This document shows positions 22,534-35,890 of a stretch of 64,000 nucleotides of DNA, piece after piece; positions within the stretch are counted from its first letter, which is position 1, and the number at the start of each line of letters is the position of its first letter. Origin of the DNA: Salticus scenicus (taxonomy: Eukaryota > Arthropoda > Arachnida > Araneae > Salticidae); assembly GCA_963930645.1 (NCBI GenBank), contig OZ005652.1:352866602-352930601 (forward strand), read 5' to 3'. The position numbers were made by a program, and so were the translations under genes. Under the pieces are notes generated by a model, which was not told the DNA's origin, searched no databases, and saw only the letters and a list, made by a program, of their open reading frames with translations.

Positions 22534-23723
22534 ATTGAAGACAATTTTAAGAAATAATAATTTCAAATAATTTTTGTATTGAGATAATTTTTATAGGAAA
22601 ATATAGAAGAGTGGTTACCACAACATACTAGATTTTTTAGTGGTATTATTTTTTTCTTTCATGTTACTATATTTTAAAATTAGTTTTTAAAAATCCACGT
22701 ACAAATGAAAGGATAGATAGAATAATAATATTTATAATAAATCATACCATGTTTATAATACTGGAAAGTATTGATATAAAATTAAAGTTCAAGTAAAAAT
22801 AATTTTTAATCTGAAATATTGTCTAATAATAATATATTTCAGGTAAAAATGTCTAATGATCAAAGTTATAAAATATATTCATTTTCATGAATATTAAACT
22901 TTATTGGTCAGATGTACGTTTACTTAGCAATTAATTGTACAAAGAAAACAAAACTGTTATTATTGAATTAGTGCTTAACGATATACAATATTTTTTTTAA
23001 CAATCTACAAAGTTTACTTGCTTGATTTTGAATAATCATATAATCTTTTAAATTTTAAAAAAGAAAAAGTAATCTAACAACTTACCAGGTGCTTGAAGCG
23101 TTTAGGTGAAATGCACAAGTACTGTAATTATATCAATTTGTTTAAAACTGTATAAACATCGAATAATGCATTTGATTTTATACACCCTTCAAAAATACTA
23201 ATTACTGCTTTTACGACAATTTTGAAAGCATATCCGTTCTAACAGGATTTGATTAAATATACATAATCAGTAAAACTGCTCTTGCAGTATAATTATTTTT
23301 AATTACGCATTACTTTATAAGAAAATATAAGTTTAAAAAAACCATTCACTAATGTAGTATAACTTTGAAATAATTAATTATAGAAATAATTAACTAAGTA
23401 AAATGTCTTAAACATACATTATGCCTAAGTAAAAGGTATGATGAATTTGTTATAATCCATAATATATCTAAGTGTGCTATCTTTATTTCTAAATTTATTA
23501 AAAATGTGAATGAGGAATATTCACAAGATTTTTTTTTTAAGGAGAATAATAAATTTATGTAATATAGTTCAATAAACAAAATAATAATTTAAAATATGAT
23601 TGAACTAGAAACTGTATAATATTCCCTTAATTATGTATTTGTGTAAGTAAATTATTGAAGAATATAAAAATGTAAGATACATAAAAGAACTTAAGTTAAA
23701 TAATTCAAACCTTTCATCCCTAA

Positions 23724-23727
<4 letters not shown>
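22534..23727. other. AT-rich DNA without genes
   Basis: No coding frame with a recognisable motif, no RNA gene and no paired repeat. Confidence 0.5.

Positions 23728-23789
<62 letters not shown>
23728..23789. repeat. (TA)n(TG)n compound microsatellite
   Basis: About 37 bases of TA are followed by about 25 bases of TG. Confidence 0.97.
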
Positions 23790-25245
23790 AATTCATATAG
23801 TAATCATCTTTAGTTAGTGTACAAACAGCAAACATTAATATATATTTAGAGTTAGGGCGATATTTTTGAAATTTATGTTTATTTTAAAGTTATTTCCAAA
23901 CAAGATTTAATAATAACTATCAATTTGACTTAATACTTTGGAAAAAAAAAACTTTTTTCGGTAAAAAATGGCAAGATGTATAGTGCCAAGCGTGTTAACA
24001 TATAAATCATCCGGAATTTTTGGTTTTTGAGAAATGACTTTGTACTCATTGGTAGAGCCCCTGACTTAAGTTCAACTAAAGGAATTTAATTTAATCTACT
24101 CTTTTGATAACAGTTAAACAAAATTCTAGTTCCATCTCATTACAGAAGTGTACTTATTTGGTACTTAAGTATAAATGGTGGATTTTTTTAAATTCTTCTA
24201 ATGATGTCATGATTTAGACATGCTCATTCTGGGACTTTATAATTCTTTGTTTAATAAATAGTTCTAAATTTTCAGGAACTAGTGTGTATGTAGTTTCTCT
24301 GGCTACTGCCTTGCTTTTAGTTCTCTCATTTTCCATTTCAATATTATCTTCGGTTCAAATAGCCCTGGTTTTAATTGTAATGTCGCACATACATTTGTTC
24401 AACATATTATGCCATTGTTCTAAACATATTAAAATTGGAAAATCTTAGCGCACTTATCAAAACATTTGATCGATAGAATACAGAAGAATTTTACTTAAAT
24501 ATTAGTTTACTTCTGAATAACCTCTCAGAAAAGCGAAAGCTTTCATGTGACAGATGCCAGAATCCTGATATTCAGTATTTAGTAAGGTGTATGGTTATCG
24601 ACCACCGTGAAACAAAGAAGTTTCATATCTCCAAAGAGGTTTCTTAGGTGATGTTGCTTCAGTGATTTAACACTGGTGTCTCTCTCTAGACGTGTAAACA
24701 TTCAGAATCACACATTAGGTAAAATCGGTTGTTATTTATAAAGAGAATTTGGCAGCATGTTTTCTTATCAACTTTTTGTGTTCCTGACACAGGAGAAACC
24801 GTTGTTCTATGATAACTAGGAAACAATACTACATCAATTTAGTTAATAGATATTAAATTCGTTTATTTAGTTAATTTTTAGTTTCACATGCCTTACCTTT
24901 TCTTTTTTTATATGCACAAACAGTAACCTCGTCACGATTGATTCTACACTTAATTAGACTTTTCACTTTCTTAATGATAAGAATTCAAATAAAACCATCA
25001 CAGTGATTATGAGGTAGGTTCTCCGAGAAATTAGTAAAAACACATTTCACAATGGATTTCAGGATCGAATATAAATAGTAGGCCGTTAAATTAATGTATA
25101 CTAGTTGATGCCTCATTATAAACTTCATTTGAAGAACATTCATAGACCATGGAGTTGTTACAAAGTTTCCAAAAATGCAAAGGTTTAGGGTGCGAGAGAG
25201 GGCATTTGACATAAGTATATTTAGTTCAGTGGATTAGGAGCGAAG
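23790..25245. other. AT-rich DNA without genes
   Basis: Nothing could be supported up to the target site of the LTR element. Confidence 0.5.
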
Positions 25246-25250
25246 GGTAG

Positions 25251-26080
25251 TGTGATGTCGATAATCACATATTCTAAAAAAAATATATTATCATATTAAA
25301 AATTAAATTAATCTAACGAACACATGTTTATGACCTCTAAATTGCAACTTAAATTCACATACAGTATGTTCTTTAAATTTTTACATTCTCCCTCTTCCCA
25401 CATATGTACCTTTAGCTTATTGCAACTCTATCGAAAACTTTGATCATATATTATTCGTTCTTTAACGTTAATGCAGATCCACAATAGCTTGTTTTGACTT
25501 TTCCTAATTCGGTTTCTTTTCATCTTACAAAATAAAGGCAGTTTGCCGCCTTGTGTGCATTCTTTATCTCATAACATGGTGTGTTAATTTTGCTTAAAAG
25601 TTCCTGGTTCTCATGGCGATTTTTTTGGCTATTAGTGAGGACCGTTTGAATTATAATCATGTGGTAACCTTTTCAAAAATTGTATGTATTTATACGTCAC
25701 ATAATTACAACCATTTTTTCTCTACTTTTTTAATTTGGCGTCGACTAGAGCTCTAGCGAATTTAATCAAGAAATCGAAGCGTCACTTCATCATCATGATT
25801 TGACCAGTGAAGTCGTCGCTGTGGGCTCCCACTCCACTCCAAATTATTTTATTACCCCAATTATATCTACCATTTTATAATAATATGCTTATTTGGTCAC
25901 CTATTGCTGTGTTCAATAAGTCAACAATTCATAAATAATAAATTCATCATTATATCTACAAAAATTGCCTGTATAATTGGATCTTTCCTGTGTTATTAGC
26001 GTTTCATATTGCAAGAATTATAAAGCTATTTTTCTAATTTCAAGTTCAATGATCGACGGCCATCTAAATAAACATTACAT
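25251..26080 (+). repeat. 5' LTR, shortened by 20 bp at its 3' end
   Basis: It aligns along its length with 32754-33583 and carries AATAAA at 26067-26072 near its end. Compared with the 3' LTR it lacks the final CTGGATGTCGATAATCACA. The copy passes straight from ATTACAT into TTGGTGCC, consistent with a deletion between two ACAT repeats. Confidence 0.93.
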
Positions 26081-26081
26081 T

Positions 26082-26099
26082 TGGTGCCAAGCTACCAAC
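26082..26099 (+). promoter_or_regulatory. Primer binding site
   Basis: TGGTGCCAAGCTACCAAC starts with TGG, complementary to the CCA at a tRNA 3' end, two bases after the 5' LTR. A tRNA ending GGCACCA would pair with the first seven bases. The exact tRNA is not identified. Confidence 0.75.
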
Positions 26100-29000
26100 A
26101 GGCGTTACTTAAAATTTTTATGGAGTGGGAGCCCCTTTAAACAAATGTTTGGGAGTACTTCATAATTTCAGAAGATCCTGTTAAACTAGTTCTTTGAATT
26201 TCTTTATGATTCCGGGAAGTGTATTTCAGAAGCTCCCACCGGTCGTAAAGCAGCCTTTGAGCGATGTTCGACGTGCTTGAATTTTCGGATTGATGAAAGA
26301 AAAAAATGTCAGGACTCGAAATGTACTATTATGGATTTATCAATTACAGTTCCTGTTATGTTTCATAAAAAGAAGATGATCCTAAAATTTTTATCTGAAT
26401 TACTTTTTGTTGTGTCCCGGTGTTCAAAAAGCACAAGTGCTTCATTGCATTAGTAAATTGGGATAATTTTATATTTTACGAAATTCTCCGACATTTAACT
26501 TATCTGACATTTAACATATTTTCGAGGATTCCTCAAAACTCCTGTTTCGTAGTTAAAACACCTCAGAATATGGAAAGATTTTTAATGTGAAGAAAGAAAC
26601 TCTTTTCATGGATAAACAACCACAAAAGCAAGCATTTCGAGTTGCTAATTTTTTTGCTTCTTCGATTTAACTTGAAACTAAACAGCCGATATGCATCGGA
26701 AACAATTCTTAATTTCGACTTCAAACCACAAATGTAATACTCCGATAAATAACTTTACATTTTACGGAATATGAATTTTAGTCCTTGTTTTTTTTTTTTT
26801 TTTTTTTGTTTTTTTGTTTTCTTAAAAAAAAAAGTGTATCCTAGTGCCAGTGATCAAGAAAACTATTTATGCTATTGATCATTCATCACAAGGATTTGAT
26901 TTTCCTGCAAAAGAAAAGCATTCTTTTTATTGAATAATATGCAAACAATCTTGAAAAATGATTTCCGATATAATATATATGCCATCGCCTTCATTTTTCT
27001 GTTTGCGGTTACATCATTTTAATACGGAGGAGACTTTACTTTTTTCAGACGAAGAGCAAGTCTAGTAGAAATAAGTTTCACCCACTTCTCATACTTAATC
27101 AGACGCATATTTTTACCGCAGATGAAATCTCTGCTTGTGTAACTTTCGAAGTTACTTGTGGAACTTTTTATAAGTGCAGAAGTCCATTTTAAACCGTTTA
27201 CCATATTTCATGAATAAAAGAATAAAAATACGCCAAAATATTAATAATAACAATAATGTCAAAAATATGTGTCAGCGGTTAATTTAAAAAGAGAATAATT
27301 TTCGAAATTTTTAATTTTTGGAAAAGAACAATATACATATGTATGTGTATTTCGAAAATAATATTTTTTTTTTCAGAGATACAACCAGAGATATTTCTAC
27401 CAACACAGTGTAAGTAATTCAAAACTTATTTTTATATAACTTTTTCTTTTGAGTTGTTTACATTAATTTTTAAAATACTAAGCCCTAAGCCCTGTATTAA
27501 AAGAAGGAAAATATAATATGTGGCTGAATTCAGGGCCCATTTAACAGCTTTTGTTACTTCAATCATATGAAAAATATATTATTTTATTGTTTTGCAGCAT
27601 ATAGGTAAAAATGAGAAAAATAGTTTTTACATAAATTATAAAGTATAAAAATATCTCATATTTTATTTTTGTTATGTATATGTGTTTAATGTTTGTTACA
27701 TTTTTATTACATCTTTGGTAATTTATGTGAGACAAGTATTTTTAATCAATTCATATAGCTTCATGAACAGCAATAAATAGTGATATATATCACATAAGTT
27801 TAAGTTGACAATGCATTATATAATTACGTGCTGAATTTTGATTACAATTTCACAGATGTTTTTTCCATAATATTACAAATCATACTGTTGCAAAAGAAAA
27901 AAAAAAAAATATATATATATCCATTTCTACATTTTTTTCAATTTTCTCATACAGTTTGCGTTGGAACGCTTCATGACAAATGCCAAAATTTTCAATATTC
28001 TAGAATTACATTATGAGTCACAAATTTTACAAATACTATGCAACTAATTGTACATTTTCTTTTCTTCTTGACTATTTCTTTAAGGAAAGACAGTTTTGAT
28101 AAACACATTGAAACACACTTTGATTTTCATGTTGCAGAATATTTATCAAATAACTAAGTAATTGAAATGATTTGCATAATTATATATTCTGAAACCTCTA
28201 ATATTCTTTCTCATAATTATCTTACGTATTTTGTACACATTGTTTTATTGTTGCTCAAAATAAATAAATAACACATATAATATATATATATATATATATC
28301 TTAAATATTTTTGCCAAAATGTTTGCAAATATCCTATGACTTTAAATTATTTTACTGTACAATTTTTTAACAATAATTCATTATCTTAATATTGTATTTT
28401 TTAATATTTTTGGTAATTTTATTTTGGTAATTTTGTGTATTTTAAAGCGCTGAAATTCACTTGTGGTTAATGTGTTGCGCGTGATTTTATCCTTTCATTT
28501 TGAATGCTGGCGCCAAATTTTTCTAATTTATGGGTGAAGACTTGCGTAACATTTCTTGCGTAATTTTAGAATCAACACCGACGTTTCTTTAAAAAAAAAA
28601 TAATATATATTTATAAATATTAATAATGATCATAATAAAAAGGAAAATAAAATATATAAATTTTATTATATAAATAAATTGCCATGATAAAAATAATAAT
28701 TTATTTTTAAACAGAGGAGATTTTTTTATGGATGGTTGATGGTTAATTTTCCGATTTATATTTCTGTCATATTTAAAAAAAAAAAAAAAAGAAAATGGAA
28801 TAAAAATAAATTAATGTTCTTTTGGTAAAAATAAAAATTTTAATAAATTAATTAACGTTGAATGATTCTTAAAACCCATGTGGTAAGTATTTTTGCTATA
28901 TTTCATGATTTTATTCATTTGTGCATTTTTTAAGTGGGAACCTTCATTATTGTTTAAGTGATTGGTGGAGCAGTTGAATGACAAATTTTTTCCAATAGAT

Positions 29001-30856
29001 GCCTTTTACACTTATACACACACACACACATTCTACTCATTAAGCTATGTTTTAGTAAATGAATTCACGACTCATAAACCAGGCGTAGCCTCTGCTGAGT
29101 TCGCACATTTTCCTGACTTATTTAATGTGCGCGAAATTTTATTTCATGAATGGTTAGCAATTTATTTATCTAATTTTCAGCCTTTACAATTTAATTACAA
29201 CACGCCTATATTTACTTCATTTTTGACAACGTGAACATACATAGCTTGCCTTGAAATTTGTTTATTAAAAATAATTATGAAAGACAACAATTAAAGAAAA
29301 TTATTTATTAATGTATACTTTTGTCCATATTTTTTTCTAATTTTATTCTCCTCTTACAGATTTTTAAACTGTTGTTTACATTATTTATTTTTCATATTGA
29401 ACAGTCATTATATTTCAGCTTCAAATTTTCCTTTCAATGTGTACATAAATGCAAAATTTTCTCTCTTTTTCATAATTTTATAGTGTTTTGTTTTTGTTTA
29501 AATTGTTTGGTAAATCATATAGAGACATTTTATGTTTTACTTATGCATTTTATGCAAATTAACTATTTTTTCACACATCATTTACATCAGTGTTTCTACA
29601 CGCACACACACACACAAAATAAATCCAATTAAAAAAAAGGATAAAATAAGTAAAATAAGGGCGTATATCATTTGCTCAAGACTTCTACATATCACATAAA
29701 TTTTAATTATGGGCTATTACTCAATTCTTCAGATTGAGATCCGTAATTAACTTAATAACACACACATACACACATATATGTACTGTTCCAACATATATAT
29801 CAAATAATTTTACATTTTTCTTGTTGTTGTCTGTAATACTTTCAATATTATGCCATTAAAAAAAAATGTTATTTGCAAATTTTTGGTTAAAATCAATAAA
29901 ATTATGTGTCTTATATTTCAAATTTATCACTCACACATATTTATATTACACATCCTTCTTATTTCATGTAAATGAGACTATGCATTATTGAGATGTAAAC
30001 AAAATGTTATACTGTTATACATTTCAAAATTTACCCAATTAGTTCTGGGTACTCACACTTACACACATACACTCACAAACAAACAAAATAAATAAATGAT
30101 AATTAAAAAAAAAAAAAAAATGGATATGTTCAAATAATAAATATAAATTCTCTTCACATGTATGCAGTCTTCGTCCAAGACAAAAAAAAAAAAAAAATAA
30201 TAATAATAATAAAATAAAATAAAATAAAATAAATAAATATATATATAAAATAATAATAATAATAATAATTTTGAATACATTGATACACTTTTGGGTTTAT
30301 CCCATCTGGGGAGGATGCTAAGTTTAAACGAGTTCGATTATTTACATTTCGACGCACGTAACATGCAACTCTCATATGTATTTATTTCTTACGATATTAC
30401 AAATTTTATACATTACAAATTCAAATAATTTGAATATGTGATTTTTAACAATTCCCACTGCAAGGGGAATCTGAAATTAAATTTTTCTCACAAAATATTT
30501 TATTCATAACATACACATACCTTTGTTTAAATTACATCTTATTAAAATTTTATTTCGATTTTTAATCATCTAATTAATTTCATTGATTTTGTTACTTAGC
30601 AGTATTTCTAAGCAAAAAAAAAAAAAAAAGAATATGTAAATGTTTTGCTGCTTTTCCGGGTGGTCAACGGAACTTTGTTGTGCTTGCTGCATCATTGTAT
30701 GCCATCTCAGGCGTGTCCAATCTTTGCATGTTCAACGATGCAGTTGGCATAACAACATTGCAATCATGTGCATATTCTAGTCATCATAATTGTATAAAGA
30801 CATTTTTCACATATTTGTACAATGTAAATTTCAACAATAATAATAATTACAGACAT

Positions 30857-30888
<32 letters not shown>

Positions 30889-31310
30889 TGAAATAATTTT
30901 GAATGCAAAGGGTTGCTAAAGGCTTATAAATTTTATGAATCACTGATATTTTTGCTTTTTAACTGTCTTTACACATTTTTAGACATTTTTTTTCTGTGCA
31001 ATTTACTTTATTATTCACATATATTTTTGACTACAATGATAATAATAATCATAATTAATGGTAATAATGAAAATACTTTTCTGTGCAGTCGTTTGAAATT
31101 CAATATTTATAGGTGGAAAGCAAGGCTTCTCCACTATTTACACATTTACGCACACATTTTTGCAAACATCTTATATTCACGCAATTGAACATTTTTCATA
31201 GATTTATCTTTCAATTTTTGTGGGGAAATCTTTAATCAATCATAAAATAACTTGATTGAGTTGCCTTGTCTTGAAACTGTAAAAAATATTTGTTTTCAGA
31301 CGTTTATATA

Positions 31311-31341
<31 letters not shown>

Positions 31342-31636
31342 TATAAAAATAAATTCTCTTACATATTTCCTCAAACATATTTTATACATATTTTTTTTTG
31401 TTTTTAATTAAAGGATGACCATGTGTAATTTTAATGATAACTTAATACACATTACGATTATATTTTCTGAAAATTAAAAGCTACAAAATCGCACATTTTA
31501 ATTGTTCATAATTTTTAATTTAGGGTTTAGCTAAAAGATATCTCAGTGCAATGATTCTCTTGTGGCATTTATAGGTTTCATTAAGGTGCTTCTTCACACA
31601 TTTACACACATTTCTCATGTTAACATTTTTATTACA

Positions 31637-31674
<38 letters not shown>

Positions 31675-32738
31675 ACCTAAGCATTTTTGGTAAATATTTG
31701 ATCAATCAAATTTGCTTGATTGATTTGCTTTAGCATGAAACTGTAGAAATATGCATCCTAGATTCTTGCACAGATGATTATCTTTGGTGCTTCTCTAATT
31801 ATAACTACACGATATGTATTTTTTTTTTTTTTTTAAAAAGGCTATTATTTATTTTACACTTACACATTCACACTGCTTACATGAAACATTTTAATAAAAA
31901 AAAAAAAAAAAAAAAAAAACATACCAAATACATAAGTAAATAAATATAAATAAATAAATAAACAAAAGATTTTATTTATATGTCTACAGACAACAATATA
32001 CATATTAATTTTACTATATTTCACTGAATTCTTTTTTGGATTCATTCAGCACATTAAAGTAATATCAATAGTGTATGTACATTTTGTGGCAACATCAGGG
32101 AAGCAAAATACTTCCTATATTTGTATTATTCATGTCAACTTTTGTTTTCTTTATAGATTAGAACTATTCCAAATATACATTTTGAAATACTGATTGCAAT
32201 TTGACCTTGTTGCAAATGGATATTTTATTATTATGGTTACTATTTGGATCCAATTTTGAAAAAGTATTGATTTATATTACTTGATGTATAAAACTGCAGT
32301 ATAAAAAATCTATAAGAGCAATAATATATATATATAGTTTAAGTGCTATATTTTTATTTATTATTTAGCAACCTATGTGCTCTTGTTGAAAAAATGTCAT
32401 GACTTACTTTAAATAGTATTTGGTGCACCTTGTAAGCAAATGTCTTACAAAATTGAATTATTGACATGTCATTTAAATATATCTATCTCTTTTATCAGTT
32501 ATAGCATACTACTTTCACTATTGTTGCTTATAAAATATTGTATTGTATTTGTAATTCTATAGGTGACCACACACATATATATTTAGTTTTACTCATGTTA
32601 TTTTATATCATATATGCATATATTATTATTTTAATATGTTATGTGACTATATATTTTGTTTTATTGTACCGTTTATATATTCTTATATACATTGTTTGTT
32701 TAGAGAAAACATGGTTGAAGTTAATTTTTTTTCTCGTC
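26100..32738 (+). other. Non-coding interior of the LTR element
   Basis: About 6.6 kb of AT-rich sequence. No frame exceeds about 103 codons and none shows retroelement motifs. It carries A or T runs (for example 30861-30888, 31640-31672, 31897-31919), CA-rich clusters (29018-29030, 29599-29617, 30055-30080) and weak repeats: ACACATTT followed by ATCAATCA..ACTTGATTGA and GAAACTGTA recur near 31145-31285 and 31605-31750. AAAATTTTTATGGAGTGGGA (26111-26130) begins a 14 bp inverted match (TGGAGTGGGAGCCC) to the LTR at 25823-25836. A splice-site-flanked 33-base candidate microexon lies at 27377-27409. Confidence 0.75.
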
Positions 32739-32751
32739 AAGGGGGAGAAAA
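32739..32751 (+). promoter_or_regulatory. Polypurine tract
   Basis: AAGGGGGAGAAAA lies two bases before the TGTGATG start of the 3' LTR, the expected place for the plus-strand DNA primer of an LTR retrotransposon. Confidence 0.85.
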
Positions 32752-32753
32752 TA

Positions 32754-33603
32754 TGTGATGTCGATAATCACATATTCTAAAAAAAAATACATTATCATAT
32801 TAAAAATTAAATTAATCTAACGAACACATGTTTATGACCTCTAAATTGCAACTTAAATTCACATACAGTATGTTCTTTAAATTTTTACATTCTCCCTCTT
32901 CCCACATATGTATCTTTAGCTTATTGCAACTCTATCGAAAACTTTGATCATATATTATTTGTTCTTTAACGTTAATGCAGATCCACAATAGCTTGTTTTG
33001 ACTTTTCCTAATTCGGTTTCTTTTCATCTTACAAAATAAAGGCAGTTTGTCGCCTTGTGTGCATTCTTTATCTCATAACATGGTGTGTTAATTTTGCTTA
33101 AAAGTTCCTGGTTCTCATGGCGATTTTTTCGGCTATTAGTGAGGACCGTTTGAATTATAATCATGTGGTAACCTTTTCAAAAATTGTATGTATTTATACG
33201 TCATATAATTACAACCATTTTTTCTCTACTTTTTTAATTTGGCGTCGACTAGAGCTCTGGCGAATTTAATCAAGAAATCGAAGCGTCACTTCATCATCAT
33301 GACTTGACCAGTGAAGTCGTAGTTGTGGGCTCCCACTTCACTCCAAATTATTGTATTATCCCAATTATATCTACCATTTTATAATAATATGCTTATTTGG
33401 TCACCTATAGCTGTGTTCCATAAGTCAACAATTCATAAATAATAAATTCATCATTATATCTACAAAAATTGCCTGTATAATTGGATCGTTCCTGTGTTAT
33501 TAGCGTTTCATATCGCAAGAATTATAAAGGTATTTTTCTAATTTCAAGTTCAATGATCGACGGCCATCTAAATAAACATTACATCTGGATGTCGATAATC
33601 ACA
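32754..33603 (+). repeat. 3' LTR (850 bp, complete)
   Basis: Starts TGTGATGTCG and ends ATAATCACA, followed by GGTAG. It is the intact version of the LTR and shows the 20 bp missing from the 5' copy. Confidence 0.94.
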
Positions 33604-33608
33604 GGTAG

Positions 33609-35840
33609 TTCGCTTAATGACAGTCTCAAGGAGACTGGGTGAAATACGCCAAGAGTCAGAAAAAAAAATCTCCAATTTTAAAGCCAAATACATTCCTTTT
33701 TCTCGTTGCCGCATGTTTGAATAAATTAATATAAATATTTTGAATTGAGAGAATTTGTTATAAAAATTTATGCCGATCACTTAAGCCAACTTTTTGCCTC
33801 ACAAACCGTCTGCGCAGGGGAGACGAAAAGACTAGGAATTATTACGACATCCTTTCATTAAGAGATATTAATCACCCTCTAATGATATTTCAACGAACAA
33901 TTATTGCTCAATTTAGCTATAATAAGTAAACTTGCGTAACGTAAAAGAATGAATTGAATTTATGGATAAGCAGCGGTTAATAGATTAAAATTTTATTTTA
34001 CTTTTTATTTTATTCATAAAAGGATTTAGCTTTGGTAAATTAAAAATTCTGAAAAACCGTTAATTTAATAAAAAATGCATTTAGAATACAAGAAATAAAT
34101 TATTAATTTGAAAGAATACGTTTCGATTTTCGAAAAATTTATTTAATAGTTTAACTGATAAAATATTATTAAAATTAAGATATTTATTTATTGAGAGACA
34201 AATGTGATTAAATATAAAAGATAATTTAGGATTTCGTTAAGATATTTTAATAGAAATTTTATTTCTTGAAAATATAATATTTAATATTTATATTTATTTG
34301 AAAATGTAAATAAAACCAAAATATGTGAAGAAACTCCTTCACAGTGATACCAATTGCAATGACCGTTACCCATATTATACTGCAACTAACATTAGAAACT
34401 AAACATCAATAAAATCACTATACGACGCGTAAAACCTTTGACTGAATCGCCGTGTACACACAACCTGTGTATTATACATGTTTTCTATATTCTACTCAAT
34501 ACGGCATGTGCTATATATGGAATTGCCCAACCACACGAATTACTTGCCTGTTTCCAGATAGATCTCTCCGTCTAGTCGCTAGGCACTTAATATTTTTGTG
34601 CTTATTTATTCTTTTCCTTTTTAGTTTTCTTATGAATATATAATATACAAAATTTTACTAAATATAGAAGAATATTCCCCTTTTCGCTTGCAGTAATGTA
34701 AGTTCTAAGTAAAAAAAAAAAGTATCTGTCTGATTTTGAGAAAATATCAAAATAAATAGCTCCTGAATCGTGTAAGAATGATAACTTGATTCGCTGCTAC
34801 TAGGCTATTTATTCTAGAAAAAAATCAAGAGAGGACATATTTAAAACACACGATAAAAATAGCATTAAATAACATGAATTTTAATATTATGACATAATGA
34901 ATAAAAGCTTAAAAATATGTTAATAAGCACTTAGATAAATGTAATATAATTAAAATTATTTGGGGTTTTTTTAATAAAAATTTTTAACACTGAATTCAGG
35001 AATTAAATCAACAAATTAAATAAATAAAAGTAAAAGAAATGGACAATTATTAAAAATTTTACCTAAAATTCATTTAATTCTAGATTCTTGAAAAAATAAT
35101 TGATTTCAATTTAAATATATTTAAGCAGTAAATTTTTAATTAAAAGTTTAAATATTTGCTTTAGAAAAAAAGTATTGAAAATAACGTAGAATTCTGAATT
35201 TAACAACTAAATGAGAAATTTTTTTCTTAAATAAACGTACTTTATCTATCCCCTTTAATTTAAATGTTAAATATTAACAATTTTATAGTGAATTAAAAAT
35301 TTTAATGTAAGATTTTTTTTTTATATGTAACTATTATAATTAAAACAATTTTGAAAAATAAATTCAATTCGATTTCCTTAACGACTTTTAAAAATTCTGA
35401 ATGAAGTATTTTTTTTATTATTTTTTTTTATTTTGTAGTATCCAAAAAGAAAATTATAATCTGCACCATTTTAATATTCTATCTTAAGCGATAAAGTAAG
35501 TTATTTATTGCTGTAACTGACTGTCATATATATATATCTTTACAAAGATTCAAATTAGACTTAACACATAAAAACTCACCGCATAATGTAGATACAAAAA
35601 ATTATTTTTTTTTTTTTCTAAAATTTTCCTATGAAATTGACATATATATATACATATATTTTCCCCATTTTATAAAATTTTTTATGTATTAAAAGTTAGC
35701 ACTCATGTAAAATTTCTTCTTAGCATATAATAATACCAGATAGTTTAAGGTAATGTCCAATTAACAACTATCTTATTATTTGCATACATATGTAATCTCA
35801 CTCACACGCACACATAAATCGAAATGCTGAAAAATAGGTA
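33609..35840. other. AT-rich DNA without genes
   Basis: A small stem CAGTCTC/GAGACTG lies at about 33622-33638. No coding frame with recognisable motifs, no RNA gene and no paired repeats were found in 2.2 kb. Confidence 0.5.
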
Positions 35841-35848
35841 AGTTGATT

Positions 35849-35888
35849 GAGTTTAACGTCGCACTAGTACTGCACAATGTATAATTGG
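35849..35888 (+). repeat. Terminal fragment of the TTTAACGTCGCACTAGTGC family, cut by a MITE
   Basis: GAGTTTAACGTCGCACTAGT and TGCACAATGTATAATTGG match the terminus at 5862. The match appears to resume after the MITE (ATTGGCGAAACTG at about 36109). Confidence 0.7.
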
Positions 35889-35890
35889 TA

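Larger units (their letters stand above)
25251..33603 (+). mobile_element. Complete LTR retrotransposon with a non-coding interior (LARD-like)
   Basis: An 8353 bp element bounded by the 5 bp target duplication GGTAG (25246-25250 and 33604-33608). Its LTRs (25251-26080 and 32754-33603) begin TGTGATGTCGATAATCACA. The right one ends TGTCGATAATCACA, giving canonical TG...CA ends with a TGTGAT/ATCACA inverted terminus. A primer binding site (TGGTGCC, 26082) adjoins the 5' LTR and a polypurine tract (32739-32751) precedes the 3' LTR. By eye the LTRs differ at about 20 of 830 positions, so insertion is fairly recent. Yet the 6.6 kb between them shows no gag, protease, reverse transcriptase or integrase. 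Plants have similar large retrotransposon derivatives (LARDs) that borrow proteins from other elements. The superfamily cannot be assigned without coding sequence. Confidence 0.9.

Noticed and set aside
27585..27612. A 7-base microexon between TTTTGCAG and GTAAAA
   Set aside because: Too short and the donor is weak; expected by chance in AT-rich DNA.
30059..30375. Overlapping minus-strand open frames rich in Tyr, Ile and Phe
   Set aside because: They are translations of A-rich and ATA repeats in the interior of the LTR element.
25251..33583. Two 830 bp direct repeats read as a segmental duplication or two solo LTRs
   Set aside because: Shared outer GGTAG duplication, primer site after the left copy and polypurine tract before the right copy show that they are LTRs of one element.
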